The notes below the pieces were generated by a model. The model saw only the letters and a program-made list of their open reading frames with translations, ran no database searches and was not told where the DNA came from. Source: Chrysomallon squamiferum (taxonomy: Eukaryota; Mollusca; Gastropoda; Neomphalida; Peltospiridae). From it: DNA of 22,500 nt. Every line of letters begins with the position of its first letter. The first letter of the stretch is position 1. Shown in pieces: positions 19,258 through 22,500 of this stretch. The DNA lies in NCBI GenBank assembly GCA_012295275.1, contig CM022668.1, positions 15,780,891-15,803,390 on the forward strand, given 5' to 3'. Both the position numbers and the translations under genes were made by a program.

Positions 19258-19260
19258 CCA
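19178..19260. repeat. GATGAT/ATCATC inverted trinucleotide repeat
   Basis: TGATGATGATG (19181-19191) faces a clean ATC array (19224-19256), with the perfect palindrome TGATCATGATCA (19207-19218) between them. The arrangement can form a hairpin or cruciform. Confidence 0.8.
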
Positions 19261-19394
19261 CAAATCTGACACTAACTCCTGTTATTTTATTAAACAGAGA
19301 ACTATACAAAGAAGGTTACTGTTACATACACACTACGCTGCACGGAACTACAAACCAGGAATTTTTGAAACAGTATACAGCCAAAGACACGTGT

Positions 19395-19722
19395 CAGAGC
19401 CCCCCACCACCCCTCCCACGGGGATTCCCGCACGTTCTGCTAAATGGTTGGCGCCAATGTCGTATAAACATGGCGCAAACGAAAACATAAGCACACAGTG
19501 GGAGGGGGAGGTGAATCGGGCGTGAATGTGGAGGGATATTACGTTCCGGGGGGAGGAAGATATGACGTTTATGAAAACAAAGTGGCTAGTTTTCTATCGT
19601 ACTCTGTATAGGCGCCTGTCCGCGAGGTAGATGGGGGGGGGGTGGGGGGAATTTCCGTATCTGTGACGTAGGTGGAAATGGAAAGCAGCAAGGAGTAACA
19701 GTAAGTAAGGGAGGTAAGTAGA
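19395..19722 (+). promoter_or_regulatory. GC-rich block ending in strong splice-donor-like sites
   Basis: Unique GC-richer DNA with TGACGT half-sites (19563-19568, 19664-19669), C-runs near 19400, G-runs (19633-19642, 19644-19649), then GTAAGT at 19701 and GAG/GTAAGT at 19711-19719. It could be a 5' non-coding exon with its donor, but no coding region confirms it. Confidence 0.25.
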
Positions 19723-19844
19723 AAACTGCTGTGTGCTAAGAGAAAATTACTCTATTTTGAAACACTTCCTGGTGTTCCGGAATTAGGTTTGACAGCTAAT
19801 CATAATTTTTATTTTAGTCTCTTTTCTTCCTTTTTATAAATGTA

Positions 19845-19950
<106 letters not shown>

Positions 19951-20104
19951 CTTCATATAGCTGTTATCGAAAATATGACTGCAACTGTAGCAGAATGGTT
20001 AAACGGTATTATACTGATTCTGTGATATAAATGATTAAGACTTGTTGAAGTTCTCAACACCAAAACCCACAGAATAATTACACCTGTCCAGAACAGGGTC
20101 AAGA

Positions 20105-20400
20105 AAGTGTGTCCACGACAAGCATGCTTTAACACGAGTCAAAGTCTGTGATCATGATAAATATGATTGAACAGAAGTCTGAACCTTAGACTTCCAGGAA
20201 TACGTACACAACACAAACTTGGACAGAAGTCCGCGACTGTCCTCGACAAGCGTGCTTGAACATGAGAAACAAGAGGGTGTGTCCTAGAAAGGCATGCTGG
20301 GACTGTAGTGTGAGAAGATGTTGCCATGAAAGGCGTACATGAACGGAATCCAGAGATATGTCTGTTACAGTGCGAAAGAAAAGCTTTCAGAAAGAAACCA
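20105..20400. repeat. Degenerate tandem repeat, about 40-bp units
   Basis: Variants of GTCCTCGACAAGCGTGCTTG recur at about 20111, 20150, 20191, 20239, 20281, 20322 and 20360 (spacings 38-48 bp). The clearest pair is GTCCACGACAAGCATGCTTT and GTCCTCGACAAGCGTGCTTG. A minus-strand frame crossing it repeats short Cys/Leu/Ser/Arg/Thr patterns for the same reason. A Pol III A-box-like TAGCAGAATGG precedes it (19988-19998). Confidence 0.6.
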
Positions 20401-21040
20401 AAAGAAATCTCAGGACAGTTATAAATATATAAATATGAAGACTGATAGGAGATAAACATAAAGAATATATTTAAAGTTTTTCTTGCAAGATTTTTTTTTT
20501 TTAAATAAAATCATTCATCTAATCTTTGAAGGAAATTTATCAGTTCCAATACATGACAGCTTCCACAGTTAACTGAAATGTTTATAAACAATAAAGACGT
20601 TTTTGTTTATTTTTATTTCCAGGCAGTATACTAACACAATAAAAACGATTTCATTCTTAGAGACTATTCTCCAATGCAGGTTTACACAAATTATTTAATG
20701 TTTAAAAGTCTACAATAACACTTGGAGGACAGAAAAATCTAAATAACTTAGGAATGTTTTTTACAGTAATCAGTTATTATTAAGTTATTATTTTTGAATA
20801 TGTGTATTACTTTAATATAAGAAATGAACTATAGTAAATATATATATATATATATATGTACATTTATTTATTTATTATTTATTATTTATTCGTGTTATTG
20901 CCTAAAGAAAGGAATATTTTAAAACAATTATTAAAGCCTACCTTTGTATCAGAATGACATCTACGTTTGTATATCCTCGACAACACTGCCTGTTCACTGT
21001 AAGTATTGTGTGACCAGTGAAAAATATTGTGTCCGCATTC
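20400..21040. other. AT-rich DNA, no gene seen
   Basis: Contains an AT repeat (20838-20857) and TTTA/TTA units (20862-20890). Confidence 0.5.
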
Positions 21041-21245
21041 GAATGACCTAAAGATTAATAAACTCGAGATAGGCTATCGCGGACAAAGGTCCTTTAGTTA
21101 GAGCGAGTCGACGGAACGGTGTATTAAATCGAATGAAACTCCGACGTTACGTAACAAAGTTGTTGTTACGCGAATAAGGCCCAGTCTCGCAAAGTCTCGT
21201 GGCTGCGAGATTTCACCTGGGTGCTTAACCGTGTCAGAAGATTAG
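21040..21245. promoter_or_regulatory. Unique CpG-containing block with palindromic sites
   Basis: Includes GTTACGTAAC (21146-21155, bZIP-type palindrome), an adjoining AACAAAG (21153-21159, TCF/SOX-type) and a second ACAAAGG near 21084. Regulatory role is inferred only from composition and motifs. Confidence 0.2.
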
Positions 21246-21560
21246 TGTTCGGGTATTGTAAGGTTATTAGCCAGCTCAGAAACTCGTTTAAGTAGCAGTT
21301 GAATAATGATTGTACAGGTAAACATGGAAAAAAAAAAAAAAAAATTTAATAAAACAGAAGAAAAGAAATGTAAACAGATTAATGTCAAATTTTCTGTTTT
21401 ATAATAGTATTGTGTGCAAATATCTGCCTTGATCCTGTTGGATAGAAAAAGTTGAATGGTTTCTATAGAAACAGCTAATACTATTATTAATACTTCATTA
21501 GCAGACGACATAAATATGTTGTTAGTCTTTCACTTATAGATATCTAATTAATTACAGGTA
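21245..21560. other. Unique AT-rich DNA, no gene seen
   Basis: The minus-strand frame of 89 codons here lacks any recognisable domain. Confidence 0.4.
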
Positions 21561-21569
21561 ATTGCATGT

Positions 21570-21895
21570 TCCTACCTACTGACTATCTACTACACACCTA
21601 AATCTACTTCACTTACTTATATACTAACCTGCCTACTACCTATCTAACCACCTACAAGCCATCTGTCTGTCTGTCCATGTGCATGTATGTACCTGCCAGT
21701 CTGTCTGTCTGTCTTTCAGTCTGTCTGTCTAATATATTTGTCATTATCCTTGCTTCACCCAATTATTATTTTTGTTATTATTATTGTTGTTGATGTTGTT
21801 CTTGTTACTATATATTTATTTATTTATTTACTTGCTTTTTTATTTTACTGACTTAGTTACTTACTTACTTACTTACTTAGTTATTTTGCTGCTGT
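21570..21895. repeat. CTAC/CTAT, GTCT, TTTA and CTTA degenerate arrays
   Basis: Degenerate CTAC/CTAT units (21574-21660), GTCT (21663-21676, 21700-21730), ATT/GTT (21768-21800), TTTA (21815-21830) and CTTA (21856-21879). Confidence 0.75.
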
Positions 21896-21989
21896 TGTTT
21901 CAAAATTAACATTTTTATCGCAAAAACTGATATAGTTAATGGCTGTATAAAAAATAACAATACATTAACTGGTTTTTTTTCTCACAAAA

Positions 21990-22360
21990 GACCGCGCCAT
22001 CAGGTGTGATCCACATTAGACTTAGCGATGTCAGATCACCAGTCAAACTGTTAGAAAACTTAGCGATTAGCCGCCATTTTGCGTCAGATCGGACATCTCG
22101 TTAAAAGACGTGATAATTGGGCTTTGTGTTCTCGTTCTCTCTTATCGGCTTCCGTGCGAACCCCAGCATGACGTCAGAGTGACACGTCGGCAGGGGTCAA
22201 GGTCTTTTGTCTGCGCAGACGTTTGCTAATGAGTCTATTTATAGATCAATTAACACCTAATTAATCCCGGTGTTTGAAAATGTGAATTAGGATGGCGTTA
22301 GTCGGGTATTGTTGACACTAATTGATTTCTGTTCTTCAAGTTCGTCCTCATTGGCTTTAA
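21990..22360. promoter_or_regulatory. Dense transcription-factor site cluster about 9 kb upstream of Frizzled
   Basis: Sites seen: AGGTGTGA T-box half (22002-22009), CCGCCATTTT YY1-type (22071-22080), CTTATC GATA (22141-22146), TGACGTCA CRE (22169-22176), TCAAGGTC nuclear-receptor type (22197-22204), palindrome GTCTGCGCAGAC (22209-22220), CTATTTATAG MEF2-type (22235-22244; on the minus strand it also reads as a TATA box), TAATTAATCCC (22258-22268) and an inverted CCAAT (22350-22354). Enhancer or promoter of an unseen neighbour; which one is unresolved. Confidence 0.4.
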
Positions 22361-22374
22361 AAATAATTTTGTTC

Positions 22375-22377
<3 letters not shown>

Positions 22378-22411
<34 letters not shown>

Positions 22412-22500
22412 GTATTTGGTGTTGTTCTTCTTTATTAATTATTGTTGTCGTTGTTTTTATTTATTTATTTATTTATTAATTGATTATTTATTATTATTAT
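22378..22500. repeat. ATT and TTTA arrays at window end
   Basis: ATT (22378-22410) and TTTA (22456-22478) units, then ATT units running off the window. Confidence 0.85.

Noticed and set aside
20139-20459. 106-codon minus-strand frame with short repeating Cys/Leu/Ser/Arg/Thr pattern
   Set aside because: The pattern reflects the 40-bp DNA repeat; the units are not multiples of three and no family is recognised.

Overview
The window looks like AT-rich nuclear DNA of an animal, most likely a protostome invertebrate and perhaps a spiralian such as a mollusc; that placement is an impression and the sequence does not fix it. It holds one gene I can support: a complete single-exon Frizzled receptor of the Fz5/8 class on the minus strand (11332-13146, 604 residues). 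I see no rRNA, tRNA, viral or bacterial gene and no CRISPR array. Nearly all other open frames come from low-complexity DNA (poly-Ile/Leu/Tyr/Phe frames from ATT/TTA, TTTA, TC and GT repeats) or are shadow frames of the Frizzled gene.

Layout. 1-2.0 kb: microsatellites (TAA, TAG, GGAA, GAAT, GT, a long TC tract), then a unique block with paired ETS sites, an E-box and a POU octamer. 2.4-2.7 kb: a GC-richer island with a TATA-like element. 3-5 kb: TAAC, AT, ATT/GTT and TTA arrays and a possible transposon relic. 5.1-5.9 kb: a degenerate AT-rich tandem repeat of about 30 bp. 6-9.3 kb: AT-rich DNA with TTA/TTTA arrays and an AAAT array with a 34-bp higher-order period. 9.46-9.64 kb: a small MITE-like element with 14-bp perfect inverted ends. 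10.7-11.13 kb: three or four diverged tandem units of about 115 bp just downstream of the gene. 11.3-13.15 kb: the GC- and CpG-rich Frizzled gene, followed after its stop by a G-quadruplex-type tract. 13.15-14.9 kb: its upstream region with CCAAT, GC-box and E2F-like sites and a G-run cluster. 14.98-17.3 kb: TAA, TTTA, ATT/ATC and AAAT arrays and polypurine DNA. 17.44-17.78 kb: a CpG-rich island. 17.84-18.76 kb: at least five diverged units sharing a TATACTGA-type core. 19.4-19.72 kb: GC-rich, ending in strong splice-donor-like sites. 19.98-20.4 kb: a Pol III A-box-like motif followed by a degenerate 40-bp tandem repeat. 21.0-22.35 kb: two unique blocks, the second dense in transcription-factor sites about 9 kb upstream of Frizzled.

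The supported biology is therefore a Wnt receptor gene in a repeat-dense neighbourhood. The less expected signals are the G-quadruplex tract 8 nt after its stop codon, a glycine-rich insert in its third extracellular loop, a short His-Gly-Ile-type repeat in its linker, and four unrelated families of degenerate tandem repeats with periods of about 30, 40, 115 and 140 bp.
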